Positions 54,348-63,980 are shown, counted from the first letter of the stretch. The stretch is 64,000 nucleotides of DNA from Ruminiclostridium herbifermentans (GCF_005473905.2 NZ_CP061336.1:682001-746000), one strand, 5' to 3'. Notes: a model not told the origin generated them from the sequence alone. Numbers and translations: made by a program.

Positions 54348-55112
54348 ATGATAGTAGTGATTAGAAAGAAAAATGTATTTTTTTTGGCGTTATTACTCTT
54401 ATTTTCTGTAACTGTATTTAGTATTGGATTTGCAGTTGATTATTCAAAACCTGTTACTGGAGAATCTGAGCAAGTACCAATGACGGAACAAGCAGCAGTA
54501 ACTAGGACTGTTATTCTCGATGCTGGACATGGCGGTGAGGATCCAGGGGCAGTCAGCGACTATAGTGGTTTAAAAGAGAAGGATGTAAATCTCAACATTG
54601 TTATGCTGATAAAGGATTTGTTAGAAAAGGATAATTACAAGGTTATTTTAACTCGTGATTCTGATCAGCTAGTTTATGGTACAGAAACAAAAAACATATT
54701 ACAAAAGAGAAGAGAGGACTTAACCAGAAGAAAGCAAATTATGGATGAATCAGGTGCAGATATTGTGGTAAGTATTCATTTAAATAAATTTGCTCAAACA
54801 AAGTATCATGGTGCTCAGACGTTTTTCCCTCCTAATTCACCAACCAGTCAAAAGCTTGCAACTGAAATTCAGAATTCTATTAGACTAAATGTAGACAATA
54901 CTAATGATAGAGTGGCACTTGTGAAAAAAGATCAGATAATGATTTTAAAGAATCTAAAAACAACAACAGTAATAGTAGAGTGTGGTTTCCTATCAAATGC
55001 TGACGAAGAGAAGAAACTTGCTACAGAAGAGTATCAAGGCAAGCTTGCAAAAGCAATTAAGGTAGGCATTGACAGCTATTTTAAGGGGAGTAGTGAAAAA
55101 CCTTCAAAATGA
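54348..55112 (+). CDS. cwlD: N-acetylmuramoyl-L-alanine amidase, CwlD type
   Basis: The protein has 254 residues. A signal anchor (~1-30) is followed by an Amidase_3 domain (~55-245). Zinc ligands and catalytic residues are in VILDAGHGGEDPGAV (His), LKEKDVNLNIV (Glu), VSIHLNKF (His) and VECGFLSN (Glu). The size and lack of wall-binding repeats match CwlD, which removes the peptide side chain as a step to muramic-delta-lactam in spore cortex, needed for germination. AAAGGA lies 8 nt before ATG 54348; the ATG at 54339 overlaps that site. It has its own terminator, so it is monocistronic. Confidence 0.9.
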   Translation: MIVVIRKKNVFFLALLLLFSVTVFSIGFAVDYSKPVTGESEQVPMTEQAAVTRTVILDAGHGGEDPGAVSDYSGLKEKDVNLNIVMLIKDLLEKDNYKVILTRDSDQLVYGTETKNILQKRREDLTRRKQIMDESGADIVVSIHLNKFAQTKYHGAQTFFPPNSPTSQKLATEIQNSIRLNVDNTNDRVALVKKDQIMILKNLKTTTVIVECGFLSNADEEKKLATEEYQGKLAKAIKVGIDSYFKGSSEKPSK

Positions 55113-55189
55113 TGAAGCTGCTACGAAAGTTGAATTATTAAGTAATTTAGCACTACTAACAGAAAAGTTAATAAAAATAGATAATTAAA

Positions 55190-55223
55190 AACTTCTGCCA
55201 AAAGATGTGGGCAGGAGTTTTTT
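55190..55223 (+). terminator. Rho-independent terminator after cwlD
   Basis: AACTTCTGCC (55190-55199) pairs with GGCAGGAGTT (55210-55219, one G-U), followed by six Ts. Confidence 0.9.
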
Positions 55224-55272
55224 ATGATTAAATTAATAATAAGTATAGGTGAATTAATTATTAATTTAATAG

Positions 55273-55487
55273 CATAACTATCTGCAGGTTACACTCATTT
55301 GAATATTTTATTAGGGATATACGATACTTCATATCTTGTGTTCTTCTATTCATGCGGGAATGTATCTTCTTTGTATATTTTTGTGTGGTAACTTAAACAT
55401 ACACTATTGATACACTTTCCGCATTATTTTTTACTAATTGTCATACATATATTGTAATCCTACACACATAACTATCTGCAAATTACA
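55273..55487. repeat. Two dispersed direct repeats upstream of the ABC-F gene
   Basis: ATAACTATCTGCAGGTTACA and ATAACTATCTGCAAATTACA occur about 195 bp apart. The 18 of 20 matching bases exceed chance similarity in this setting. Confidence 0.65.
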
Positions 55488-55712
55488 AAATATGTAGATG
55501 GAATAGGCTATATTTTGTTATAATGATTAATAGGTTTATTCAATTAAAATAAGTCAATTACTTATTAAAGCCTTTGATGGTGGCAACTAACTTATTTTAT
55601 GAGTTATTTGATTTTTCATATAAGATTGCTGCCACACTTAATATTATTAGGCTTTAAAAAGTATATTCAACTGTGATGTTTAAATAAATAATTTAACAGA
55701 TGGAGAATTAAC

Positions 55713-57620
55713 GTGATAGTACTAAATTGTAACAATATAAGTTTTGCATATGGAACTGAAACTATTATTAAGGATGTTTCTTTTAGTGTACAGGAGAACG
55801 ATAAGGTTGGACTGGTAGGTGTCAATGGTGCTGGAAAGTCAACTTTATTTAAGATTATAACAGGTGAGTTAAATCAAGAAAGTGGAGAGATTTTTGTTTC
55901 GAAAGACTTGATTTTGGGATATCTTAAGCAGAATGCTGCGTTAAATACTGACAATACTCTGTGGGACGAATTGCTTGAGGTCTTTAGAGAACTAATAGAT
56001 ATGGAAAAAGCCATTAATAGAATTGAAATAGAAATAAGCAATACCACTGACAAAGAGAAGCTTGCAGCGCTAATGAAAGAATATAGCAGACTATCAGAGA
56101 GATTTTCTTATCTCGGGGGATATGAGTATAATAGCCGGGTTAGGGGAGTGTTACGAGGTCTTGGATTTGATGATAGTGAATTTAACAAGAAGGTTAGTAT
56201 TTTAAGTGGTGGTCAAAAAACTAGATTGGCGTTGGCAAAGGTGTTACTTGAAGAGCCAGATATACTTATGCTCGATGAGCCAACTAATCACTTGGATATT
56301 TCAGCTGTTGAATGGTTAGAAGATTATTTAAAAAGCTACAAAAAATGTTTACTGATAATTTCCCATGATAGATATTTTCTTGACTCTGTAACTAACAGAA
56401 CCATTGAGATAGAGAACTGCACCAGTACAGTATATAACTGCAACTATTCCGCCTATGTTAAGCAGAAGGCTATTAATAGGGAGATACAGGAGAAACATTA
56501 TCAACTGCAGCAGAAGGAGATTGCTCGTCAGGAAGCATTTATTGAACAACAAAGAAGATGGAACAGAGAGCGAAATATTATTGCTGCAGAGAGTAGATTA
56601 AAGGCTCTTGATAGAATGGAGAAAATTGACAAGCCATCTGCTTTGCCTCAAAAAATAAGAATGAAGTTCAATCATACAATTGCCAGCGGAAATGAAGTTT
56701 TAGAGGTGGACTCAGTTTCAAAAAGATTTGGTGATAAAGAATTGTTCAAGAACGTGGGCTTCAAGATTAGAAAGGCTGAAAGAGTATTTTTATTAGGCCC
56801 CAATGGCTGCGGTAAATCCACTTTACTTAAAATATTGGCAGGAAGACTTGAAGCATCTTCTGGCAAATACAGTTATGGAACTAAGGTTAGACTTGGTTAT
56901 TATGATCAGGAAATGTCAGACTTAAATTTAGAAAATACTATACTTGATGAAGTTTGGAGTGTAAACCAGCAGTTAGTTCAAACTGAGGTTAGAAGTGCGC
57001 TTGCTGCCTTTTTATTTACCGATGAAGATGTATTTAAAAAGATATCTGTTTTAAGTGGTGGAGAAAAAAGCAGAGTTGCAATGCTAAAGCTTATTTTCTC
57101 AGATGCCAATTTTATTATATTGGACGAGCCCACAAATCACCTTGATATCAATTCACGTGAAATTTTAGAGGCAGCTTTGCAGGAATATGAAGGTACTTTG
57201 TTGATTGTGTCCCATGATAGATATTTTATTGATAAGCTTGCCACAAGAATAATTGATATTGGCACAAGTCCAGTAATTGATTGCATGGGCAACTATACAT
57301 TTTACTCTACTCATTGCAAAAAAAGTGCTGCTGATAAAAAAACAACTGAAACAACTACTATATCAGAGGCTAAGCAGACACATATTGCAACAAAAGAAGA
57401 GCGCAGCAGAATACGTAAGCTTGAAAAGCAGCTTGCTGACACAGAAAAGAATATTGCTATGCTTGAACAGCGTTTGAAGGACATAGATGAAGAAATGGTT
57501 GAGTTTGCTACAGATCATATTAAATTAATTGAACTGAGTGAAGAAAAGCAGTTAAAAGAATCTGAATTAGAGGATTTATATGCTGTATGGGCAGATGTGA
57601 CTGAACAGTTAGGGGTATAG
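55713..57620 (+). CDS. ABC-F family ATPase
   Basis: The protein has 635 residues. Two ABC domains lie in one chain without membrane segments: first Walker A GVNGAGKST, signature LSGGQKTRLALAK, Walker B LMLDEPTNHLD; second GPNGCGKST, LSGGEKSRVAMLK, FIILDEPTNHLD. The linker (~240-320) is Arg/Lys-rich, and a C-terminal coiled coil follows (~545-630). ABC-F proteins act on the ribosome E-site in translation quality control or antibiotic protection. The long C-terminal coiled coil resembles YdiF/Uup types more than resistance proteins; the exact subclass is uncertain. The start is GTG with GGAGA ~6 nt upstream. It stands alone. Confidence 0.92.
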   Translation: MIVLNCNNISFAYGTETIIKDVSFSVQENDKVGLVGVNGAGKSTLFKIITGELNQESGEIFVSKDLILGYLKQNAALNTDNTLWDELLEVFRELIDMEKAINRIEIEISNTTDKEKLAALMKEYSRLSERFSYLGGYEYNSRVRGVLRGLGFDDSEFNKKVSILSGGQKTRLALAKVLLEEPDILMLDEPTNHLDISAVEWLEDYLKSYKKCLLIISHDRYFLDSVTNRTIEIENCTSTVYNCNYSAYVKQKAINREIQEKHYQLQQKEIARQEAFIEQQRRWNRERNIIAAESRLKALDRMEKIDKPSALPQKIRMKFNHTIASGNEVLEVDSVSKRFGDKELFKNVGFKIRKAERVFLLGPNGCGKSTLLKILAGRLEASSGKYSYGTKVRLGYYDQEMSDLNLENTILDEVWSVNQQLVQTEVRSALAAFLFTDEDVFKKISVLSGGEKSRVAMLKLIFSDANFIILDEPTNHLDINSREILEAALQEYEGTLLIVSHDRYFIDKLATRIIDIGTSPVIDCMGNYTFYSTHCKKSAADKKTTETTTISEAKQTHIATKEERSRIRKLEKQLADTEKNIAMLEQRLKDIDEEMVEFATDHIKLIELSEEKQLKESELEDLYAVWADVTEQLGV

Positions 57621-57930
57621 TAAATAGCTGTGGACTTGATAAAAATAGATACCTTTAATATTAAAATTATTAAGGAGTGTTTCCGTAAAGTATAATCAAT
57701 GGGTTGCTTCTAAAAATAATGCTGAAAGCAACAATCCATCGATAAACTTAAGTTTTGCTTGACTTTTCATTCCAAAGCAGGGATATAAAAAACATGAATT
57801 AGTTGTGGGTAATACCACTTTCTAATTCATGTTTTTTTGATAGTAAATCATTGGTAAACTACCGTGCTTTATTAGATTCTAATATGCTAAGTTTGAGGTT
57901 TATAATCATAAAATAATTTATAAACTTGTT
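57621..57930. other. Convergent 310-bp gap
   Basis: It contains the bidirectional terminator at 57787-57838 and an upstream stem GTTGCTT/AAGCAAC (about 57702-57732). No gene is seen. Confidence 0.5.
57787..57838. terminator. Bidirectional Rho-independent terminator
   Basis: AAAACATGAATTAG (57789-57802) pairs with CTAATTCATGTTTT (57822-57835), with A-run and T-run on the two sides. It can end both the ABC-F and the GT4-CsaB transcripts. Confidence 0.9.
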
Positions 57931-60171
57931 TTATCCATTAATTAATTCAATAGCAAGTCGGGAATTATCCTCAGCTTTATTAATCAGAGCTTCAATTGCT
58001 TCTGAGAGCTCATTTTTTATTACTGTCTTGTTTTGCATTACATAATCAACTTTTTTCCTCAATTCTTCAAAGGAAAGGTCTTTAACATTGCCAACTGAGG
58101 GCTGGTTAATGTATTCTAAGAATCCTTCTACTTTAGGTTGATAGCTTATACCAATAAATGGAACATTCATATATGCTGAAAATATTAGAGCATGAAGTCT
58201 CATTGCAATCATAATATCCATTTTATTTATTATTGCAAAGGTTTCTGACACTGAATGATTATCACTTATTATATAACTTTCAGTTTTCATTTTTGAAACA
58301 ATATTTTGTATTGTAAAAATATCAAAATGATATTCCATTGGAATGAAAATTGGCTTTAAGTTATATGTCAAATATACGTAATCTGCAATCTCAGCAATAG
58401 TTTTTTCATATTTTATATGCTGATTATCTTCCAAGCCAGGGCATCTTCTTACCGAAAAACCTGCATATTTACCATCAAAGGGTATACCTTCATTTTTAAA
58501 TAGTTCTTCAACCGGAATGTTTTTATCTATCTTTAGAGCCAGTGCTGCATCTGCAGTAAGGAATATTTTTGGTTTTGTTATCCCCATTCTTTTTAGTTCA
58601 TTGAAGGATAATTTTTCTCTAACAGTTATAACATCTGCTCTATTCAGTATTCTTCGAGAAAATTCAGCATTCATTGGCTTATTAATAGGACCAATACCAT
58701 TTGCATAGAACATAACCTTAAGCTTAAGCTTTTTTGCCAGCCATGCTGTGCTTAAATAGTAGACTAGAGATCTAGAACTAGTGCTGTCCTGAATAATATT
58801 ACCACCGCCATATATAAAGAGCTTAGCTTTTTTCATGGCAAAGTATACGGTAAATACATTTTTTCTGTTAATGGAATTAACATTATAGCATTTGCGAGTT
58901 TCCTCAGGCCTTCTTGACAAAGCCAAAATTGATATATCAGGCTTATGTTGCCTAAGGTTACAGACAATAGATCTCAACATTGCATCGTCACCTATATTGT
59001 TAAAGCCATAATATCCTGAAATTATAGCATCATATTTTTTCTTTTTAGCGTTAAGTGCAATATCCTTTGAAATTGAAGTATAAATATCTAGCTGGGTTTT
59101 ACACATGGCAGTAAGGGAAAACTCCTTATCTGCTTTAGCGTAAAGTTTATTACCAAAGTCTATTCTCTTGGCTTTATCTGAAGCAAGAGAAAGCAATTGC
59201 TCAGCTAGAGTTTTATAATCACGCGGCTCAAAAAGATATCCATTTACAGAGGAGTCAATTAAGTCAGGGATGCCGCCTACTCTACTGCAAATAGTTGCTT
59301 TTGAAAAGCGTGCACCTTCTAACAGATAATATGGGAAACCTTCGCTGATAGAGGTCATAACATTTATATCTAAAATACTGATTAGTTCATAAGGGTCATT
59401 GAGCCAGCCCAAAAAGAATACATTTTTATTTAATCCAAGATTAGTTGCGCGGGCTTTTAATTCTTTACCTTCATCTCCTTCTCCGCCAATAAGAAATTTA
59501 ACATTAGGGTTCTTTTGAACAACAAGCTTTGCAGCCTCAAGGAGAGTACCAATATCCTTTACCGGGTCTAGTCTTGCAGCAGTTCCAACAAGAATATCAT
59601 CTTCATTTAAGGAAATATTATACTTCTCAGAGAAGTCCCGTCTAGAATAATCTTTAAGAGGTGTACTGAAATCTATACCATTTAGGATTGTATAGATTTG
59701 GCTGTCATTAAAGCCTCTTTCAGTTAGCATCTTTCTAAAGGCTGATGTTACAACAATATAATAGTCTAGACTTCGAAGAACAGTAGAATTTAGAAAGCCT
59801 ATGGTAATTCGTTTATAAAAACTCTGCATATAGTCCAGCTTATAATCACTATGCATTGTTGTTACAACAGGCACCTTACATGCTTTTTTAATTGCATATG
59901 CAAAAATATTGGCTTTTGCGCCATGAGAATGAATTATATCAAAATCATTTTTATTAACAAAGTTAATAGATTTTTTTATATCCAATAAAACATTGGAGGA
60001 TTTTATAACTTCTACCTTTAGTCCCATTGCACGGGCGTCATCTGCAAAGGCTCCCGGTCTAAGACTTAAAAGAGTAACGTCTATATGGGAAGTGAGTTCC
60101 TTTACCAGAGATAGAACGTGTACCTTTGCTCCACCGACATCTCCTCCGCCGATTATGTGCAAAACTTTCAT
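57931..60171 (-). CDS. csaB: GT4 glycosyltransferase-CsaB pyruvyl transferase fusion
   Basis: The protein has 746 residues and two enzymes in one chain. Residues ~1-375 are a GT4 (GT-B) glycosyltransferase with VLHIIGGGDVGGAKVHVLSL, GTAARLDPVKDIGTLLEA and SISEGFPYYLLEGARFSKAT. Residues ~385-745 are a CsaB-type pyruvyl transferase with AIISGYYGFNNIGDDAMLRS, IYGGGNIIQDSTSSRSL and MRLHALIFSAYMNVPFIGIS. CsaB adds pyruvate to the secondary cell-wall polymer, the ligand for SLH-domain surface proteins. Many Firmicutes encode the parts separately, and fusions are known in clostridia. GAGGAGA lies 6-7 nt before ATG 60171; the longer frame overlaps that site. It is monocistronic. Confidence 0.93.
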   Translation of the reverse strand: MKVLHIIGGGDVGGAKVHVLSLVKELTSHIDVTLLSLRPGAFADDARAMGLKVEVIKSSNVLLDIKKSINFVNKNDFDIIHSHGAKANIFAYAIKKACKVPVVTTMHSDYKLDYMQSFYKRITIGFLNSTVLRSLDYYIVVTSAFRKMLTERGFNDSQIYTILNGIDFSTPLKDYSRRDFSEKYNISLNEDDILVGTAARLDPVKDIGTLLEAAKLVVQKNPNVKFLIGGEGDEGKELKARATNLGLNKNVFFLGWLNDPYELISILDINVMTSISEGFPYYLLEGARFSKATICSRVGGIPDLIDSSVNGYLFEPRDYKTLAEQLLSLASDKAKRIDFGNKLYAKADKEFSLTAMCKTQLDIYTSISKDIALNAKKKKYDAIISGYYGFNNIGDDAMLRSIVCNLRQHKPDISILALSRRPEETRKCYNVNSINRKNVFTVYFAMKKAKLFIYGGGNIIQDSTSSRSLVYYLSTAWLAKKLKLKVMFYANGIGPINKPMNAEFSRRILNRADVITVREKLSFNELKRMGITKPKIFLTADAALALKIDKNIPVEELFKNEGIPFDGKYAGFSVRRCPGLEDNQHIKYEKTIAEIADYVYLTYNLKPIFIPMEYHFDIFTIQNIVSKMKTESYIISDNHSVSETFAIINKMDIMIAMRLHALIFSAYMNVPFIGISYQPKVEGFLEYINQPSVGNVKDLSFEELRKKVDYVMQNKTVIKNELSEAIEALINKAEDNSRLAIELING

Positions 60172-60507
60172 TTTAGATCTCCTCATATTTTCAAATATTT
60201 AAGCTATTTACAAACTACCGCATAAATAGTTTTAATTAGCTTGTTACTAAGCTGTATAAGTACTATGTGAATTTATTCTAAGTAACATATTTCATAAGAT
60301 GCCTCATGTATATTCTGATAGAACAAGTGCGCCGTTCTGAGAATTTAAGATGCCCCTAGAAATATATGACTATTTTATCACGCAATTTTATTTTTGACAC
60401 TATGAATTTTATATAGAACAATTGTTTAAAAGATTTTAATTTACTTTAGATTCACAATATAGATTATTAATTCATCATTTTCTAATAAAAAATTAATGGT
60501 TTGAGGG

Positions 60508-60584
60508 ATACTTAGCAATAGATTGCTGAAAAAAATAATTAAATAATACTTAGCAATAGATTGCTGCAAAAAAATTAATTAAAT
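60508..60584. repeat. Two 38-bp direct repeats with inner palindrome
   Basis: Units start at 60508 and 60546 with ATACTTAGCAATAGATTGCT. Each has the dyad AGCAAT-AG-ATTGCT followed by an A-run and AATTAAATAAT. They are shaped like a duplicated operator. Confidence 0.7.
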
Positions 60585-60908
60585 AATAATTAGATAATAA
60601 TTAGATAATAGAAAAACAGCTCAAATTTCTAACGAAAAGTCTAGTTATTTTCACGTTTTAAAACTTGTTATTACTAAGAATAAACTTATTATATGAATTG
60701 GTTAAATTTTAATTTGATGAACTAAAAATATTGGACTGCGAGTTTAGTTTATTAATATGAAAGGTTGTGTAAGCATAATGTGTCTACTGACTGGATTCTT
60801 GGGACATTTGTTGATTAATATTCAAGGTTTTGTAAACATGTAATTTTTTAAAAGTATGGCTGATTAATACTATAAATTTACTGTAATACCAGGTAAAGGC
60901 AATAGTTA

Positions 60909-60938
60909 TTGACAATAAAATAACAAAGATGATATAAT
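60909..60938 (+). promoter_or_regulatory. Sigma-A promoter of rex with Rex-like operator
   Basis: TTGACA (60909-60914) and TATAAT (60933-60938) are 18 bp apart. TTGACAATAAAATAACAA (60909-60926) matches 11 of the 14 fixed bases of the clostridial Rex site TTGTTAA-N4-TTAACAA and covers the -35, so Rex may repress itself. Confidence 0.55.
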
Positions 60939-60973
60939 ACGTACACAAACAGAGTTATGGGGTGAGGATTCTA

Positions 60974-61621
60974 ATGAATTCAAAGAAAATTTCTATTGCT
61001 GTAATAAAAAGGCTTCCTAGATATCATAGATATCTCAATGATTTGCTGGAGATTGGTATAAAAAGAATATCCTCAAAGGAATTGAGTATAAGAATGGGAA
61101 TTACAGCTTCTCAAATCAGACAGGATCTTAATTGTTTTGGAGGCTTTGGACAGCAGGGGTATGGATATAATGTTGAGTCTTTATATAATGAAATTGGAAA
61201 TATTATGGGAATCAACAAAACATTTTATGCAATTATAATTGGAGCAGGAAATATGGGGCAGGCACTTGCCAATTATGTGAACTTTGAAAAAAGAGGTTTC
61301 AAAATAATAGGTATATTTGATTCAAATCCGGACATCATAGGAAAAACAATAAAGAACATAGAAGTTTTGGATATCGAAAAGTTGGACGAGTTTGTATCAA
61401 ACAATACTGTAGATATTGCAATGTTGTGTGTTCCGTATGAAGTTACAGCTTCTATTGCTGATAAAGTTGGCAGGTTAGGAATTAAGGGCTTATGGAATTT
61501 CTCTCCAATGGACTTAAAAATTCCATACGATGTTATTGTAGAAAATGTTCATTTAAGTGACAGCTTAATGGTTTTGGGCTACAAGCTAAATGAGAAGTTT
61601 AACAGAGAAAAAAAGAATTAG
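60974..61621 (+). CDS. rex: Redox-sensing transcriptional repressor Rex
   Basis: The protein has 215 residues. The N-terminal winged helix (~5-75) has AVIKRLPRYHRYLNDLLEIG and MGITASQIRQDLNCFGGFG. The Rossmann NAD(H) domain (~80-200) has IIGAGNMGQALANY. A C-terminal domain-swapped helix closes the protein. Rex senses the NADH/NAD+ ratio and represses fermentation genes when NADH is low. The sequence pattern RYxRYLxxLxxxGxxRISS is diagnostic. GTGAGGA lies ~7 nt before ATG 60974; a GTG at 60962 overlaps the site. A weak hairpin with TTATTTTTT follows the stop. The promoter overlaps a Rex-like site. Confidence 0.95.
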   Translation: MNSKKISIAVIKRLPRYHRYLNDLLEIGIKRISSKELSIRMGITASQIRQDLNCFGGFGQQGYGYNVESLYNEIGNIMGINKTFYAIIIGAGNMGQALANYVNFEKRGFKIIGIFDSNPDIIGKTIKNIEVLDIEKLDEFVSNNTVDIAMLCVPYEVTASIADKVGRLGIKGLWNFSPMDLKIPYDVIVENVHLSDSLMVLGYKLNEKFNREKKN

Positions 61622-61818
61622 TCTTTAAAAGACTTATTTTTTGAAGAAATAGTTTTAAGATAATATACTTTAGTAATTACATATGAAATAATACAATTAA
61701 CTATAAAATTTCTTATGGGCTATTTTTTAAAAATCTTGATAAGGCTTCTATAAAGATAGACTCTTTATGCATGAAGTTTAAATATGTATAAAGAAGTTTA
61801 TTTAACTGTATAAATTAA

Positions 61819-61845
61819 AACGGACGGCTAAAAGCCGTCCATAAT
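61819..61845. terminator. Bidirectional terminator between rex and tyrA
   Basis: GGACGGCT (61822-61829) and AGCCGTCC (61833-61840) form a perfect GC-rich stem with a short loop. Poly-T tails lie on the plus side (ATAATTTTTA) and on the minus side (GTTTTAA). Confidence 0.85.
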
Positions 61846-61867
61846 TTTTATATTCATTTTATATTCA

Positions 61868-62965
61868 TTAATCTTTTCTAAATACTTTATATTGACAATC
61901 TGAAAGTATTTTATAAGCACTATCGGTATTATCTTGATCTAAGAATGTTATTCTAAGACATCCCTGTTCATATTCACGGCTATTCGAAACATTGATATTT
62001 TTAATATTAATGCCATTATTACCTAACAGTGTAGCTATCCTACCAATAATACCAGGCTTATCTTCTATATCCAAAATCAATTCAAAACTTTTGGGAATAA
62101 GACCAACAGGGGAAGCAGAAAAACTATCTCTGAAGGCTTTGGCATTACTAAAAAAATTATATATTTCTCTGTTATTTGAACTATTAATATTATTTATAGT
62201 AGTATCAATTATTTTTTTACATTTATCAAGCAGTTCAATTATAATTTTGCTATTGCTTAGTACAACATTTTCCCACATTGTTGGATTAGAAGAGGCTATA
62301 CGTGTAATATCTTTGAAGCCACCAGCGGCCAAAAGCTTTATTAATTCAGGATCATTCTCGTTTTTTGCCAAAGTAACTAATGTAGAGGCTATGATATGAG
62401 GTACATGGCTAATACATCCAGTTACTAAGTCATGTTTTTCAGGCGAAACAATAATAGGAATAGCACCAATTCCACTAAGTAATTCCGCTAATGCAGCTAA
62501 TGCAGTTTCCGTTGCTGTCTTAGTTGGCGTCAATACATAATATGCATTTTGAAATAAGTGGCCAAAAGAATTGGAATATCCTGATTTTTCGGTACCAGCC
62601 ATGGGGTGCCCGCCAATAAAAATTGGCGGGTTTTCAAGACTGTCTATATAGCTGCAAATTTCATTTTTTGTACTAGCAACATCTGTAATAATACAGTTTT
62701 TATTTATATTTTTTGATAATTGGGCAATAAACTCAATAGTTTTTCTGATTGGTGTACAAATGAATATTATATCTGAGTTCCATATTTCTGAACAGCATTC
62801 ACTAAAACCTTTGTTAATAACGCCATCTGACTCTGACATTTTGAGTGACTCAACACAATTATCTACGGCATATATTTGTAGGTTTTCATTTTGATGACGA
62901 AATGCCTTTGCCAAGGAACCGCCGATTAGTCCAAGCCCAATAATTGAAATATTATTTAGAACCAT
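61868..62965 (-). CDS. tyrA: Prephenate dehydrogenase with ACT domain
   Basis: The protein has 365 residues. The Rossmann start ISIIGLGLIGGSLAKAF, then DVASTKNEI and GGHPMAGTEKSGY, with the catalytic His region VTGCISHVPHIIAS, are typical of TyrA. A C-terminal ACT domain (~292-360, LILDIEDKPGIIGRIATLLG) suggests tyrosine feedback. It oxidises prephenate to 4-hydroxyphenylpyruvate using NAD. The purine-rich GAGAGAGAG upstream serves as ribosome site. The start overlaps the end of aroF by 14 nt, so the two are coupled. Confidence 0.95.
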   Translation of the reverse strand: MVLNNISIIGLGLIGGSLAKAFRHQNENLQIYAVDNCVESLKMSESDGVINKGFSECCSEIWNSDIIFICTPIRKTIEFIAQLSKNINKNCIITDVASTKNEICSYIDSLENPPIFIGGHPMAGTEKSGYSNSFGHLFQNAYYVLTPTKTATETALAALAELLSGIGAIPIIVSPEKHDLVTGCISHVPHIIASTLVTLAKNENDPELIKLLAAGGFKDITRIASSNPTMWENVVLSNSKIIIELLDKCKKIIDTTINNINSSNNREIYNFFSNAKAFRDSFSASPVGLIPKSFELILDIEDKPGIIGRIATLLGNNGINIKNINVSNSREYEQGCLRITFLDQDNTDSAYKILSDCQYKVFRKD

Positions 62966-63980
62966 AAGTAAACTCTCTCTCTAAAATTGGTGCCAGCTTA
63001 GAAATATCCTTGCAAAGTGAGTCAAATTCGCTAGAGTTTAGCTGCTGCGCAGCATCAGATAATGCACACATTGGATTTGGATGAACTTCTACAATTAGTC
63101 CATCTGCACCTGCTGCTATTGCTGCTCTAGCTAATGGGACAACGTATTTTGACTTACCAGCTGCATGACTAGGGTCAACAATAACGGGCAAATGACTAGT
63201 ATTCTTAACTACAGGAACAGCACTCAAATCAAGAGTATTTCTTGTGGCTGTTTCAAAAGTTCTGATACCTCTTTCGCATAGAACAACATTATAGTTGCCT
63301 TCACTCATAATGTATTCAGCTGCATTCAACCATTCATCTATAGTTGTAGAAGACCCGCGTTTTAGTAGGACAGGTTTCTTTGACTTTCCAACTTCTTTTA
63401 ATAACTGAAAGTTCTGCACATTTCTTGCACCAATTTGAAACATATCAACATAAGGCATAGATAAATCAACAGCTCTGTCGCATGTCACTTCGGTTATTAT
63501 TTGCAAACCAGTAGCTTTCTTTGCCTCTAATAATAATTTTAGACCTTCTTCTTCTAAGCCTTGGAAGGCATAAGGAGATGTTCTGGGTTTAAAAGCACCA
63601 CCTCTAAGAAATTGAGCCCCTGATTTCTTAACAGCATGTGCTGCCTCCATTATTTGTTCATAACTTTCTACGGCACATGGGCCTGCCATAATGGTTAGTT
63701 CTTTTCCGCCTATTTTTACACCATTAACATCAATTACACTTGGCTCTGGCCTAAATGTTTTTCCAGCCAGCTTGTAAGACTCAACAATGGGTACTAACTT
63801 ATCTACTCCAGGCATAAGCTCCAAAGGTATATCTCTTAACACACTTTTGTCACCTATAATACCAAGGATTGTTCTCTCTGTTCCTTGTGAAATGTGTACT
63901 CCTAAACCAGAGTTTTTTAAAACATTGACTACATCGTCAATTTGCATTTGGTTTGACTTTGGATTCATTACGATAATCAT
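62952..63980 (-). CDS. aroF: 3-Deoxy-7-phosphoheptulonate synthase (DAHP synthase, AroAI-beta type)
   Basis: The protein has 342 residues. An N-terminal ferredoxin-like regulatory domain (~1-70) is followed by the TIM barrel: GGKELTIMAGPCAVES, FLRGGAFKPRTSPYAFQG, QIGARNVQNFQLL, PVLLKRGSSTTIDEWLNAAE, VVLCERGIRTFE, VIVDPSHAAGK and VEVHPNPMCALSDAAQQL. It condenses phosphoenolpyruvate and erythrose 4-phosphate, the first shikimate step. The N-terminal domain is the type that mediates tyrosine or phenylalanine inhibition. AAAGGATG lies ~8 nt before the ATG. It is first gene of a minus-strand pair with tyrA; whatever lies upstream is out of the window. Confidence 0.96.
   Translation of the reverse strand: MIIVMNPKSNQMQIDDVVNVLKNSGLGVHISQGTERTILGIIGDKSVLRDIPLELMPGVDKLVPIVESYKLAGKTFRPEPSVIDVNGVKIGGKELTIMAGPCAVESYEQIMEAAHAVKKSGAQFLRGGAFKPRTSPYAFQGLEEEGLKLLLEAKKATGLQIITEVTCDRAVDLSMPYVDMFQIGARNVQNFQLLKEVGKSKKPVLLKRGSSTTIDEWLNAAEYIMSEGNYNVVLCERGIRTFETATRNTLDLSAVPVVKNTSHLPVIVDPSHAAGKSKYVVPLARAAIAAGADGLIVEVHPNPMCALSDAAQQLNSSEFDSLCKDISKLAPILEREFTYGSK

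Larger units (their letters stand above)
55113..55712. other. 600-bp gap before the ABC-F gene
   Basis: It holds the cwlD terminator and two copies of ATAACTATCTGCA-RR-TTACA (55273-55291 and 55469-55487). No leader peptide with a transcription attenuator, as seen before antibiotic-resistance ABC-F genes, is evident. Confidence 0.5.
60172..60973. other. Divergent 800-bp gap (csaB / rex)
   Basis: It contains two 38-bp direct repeats at 60508-60584 and the rex promoter at 60909-60938. The rest is AT-rich with no gene seen. Confidence 0.5.
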
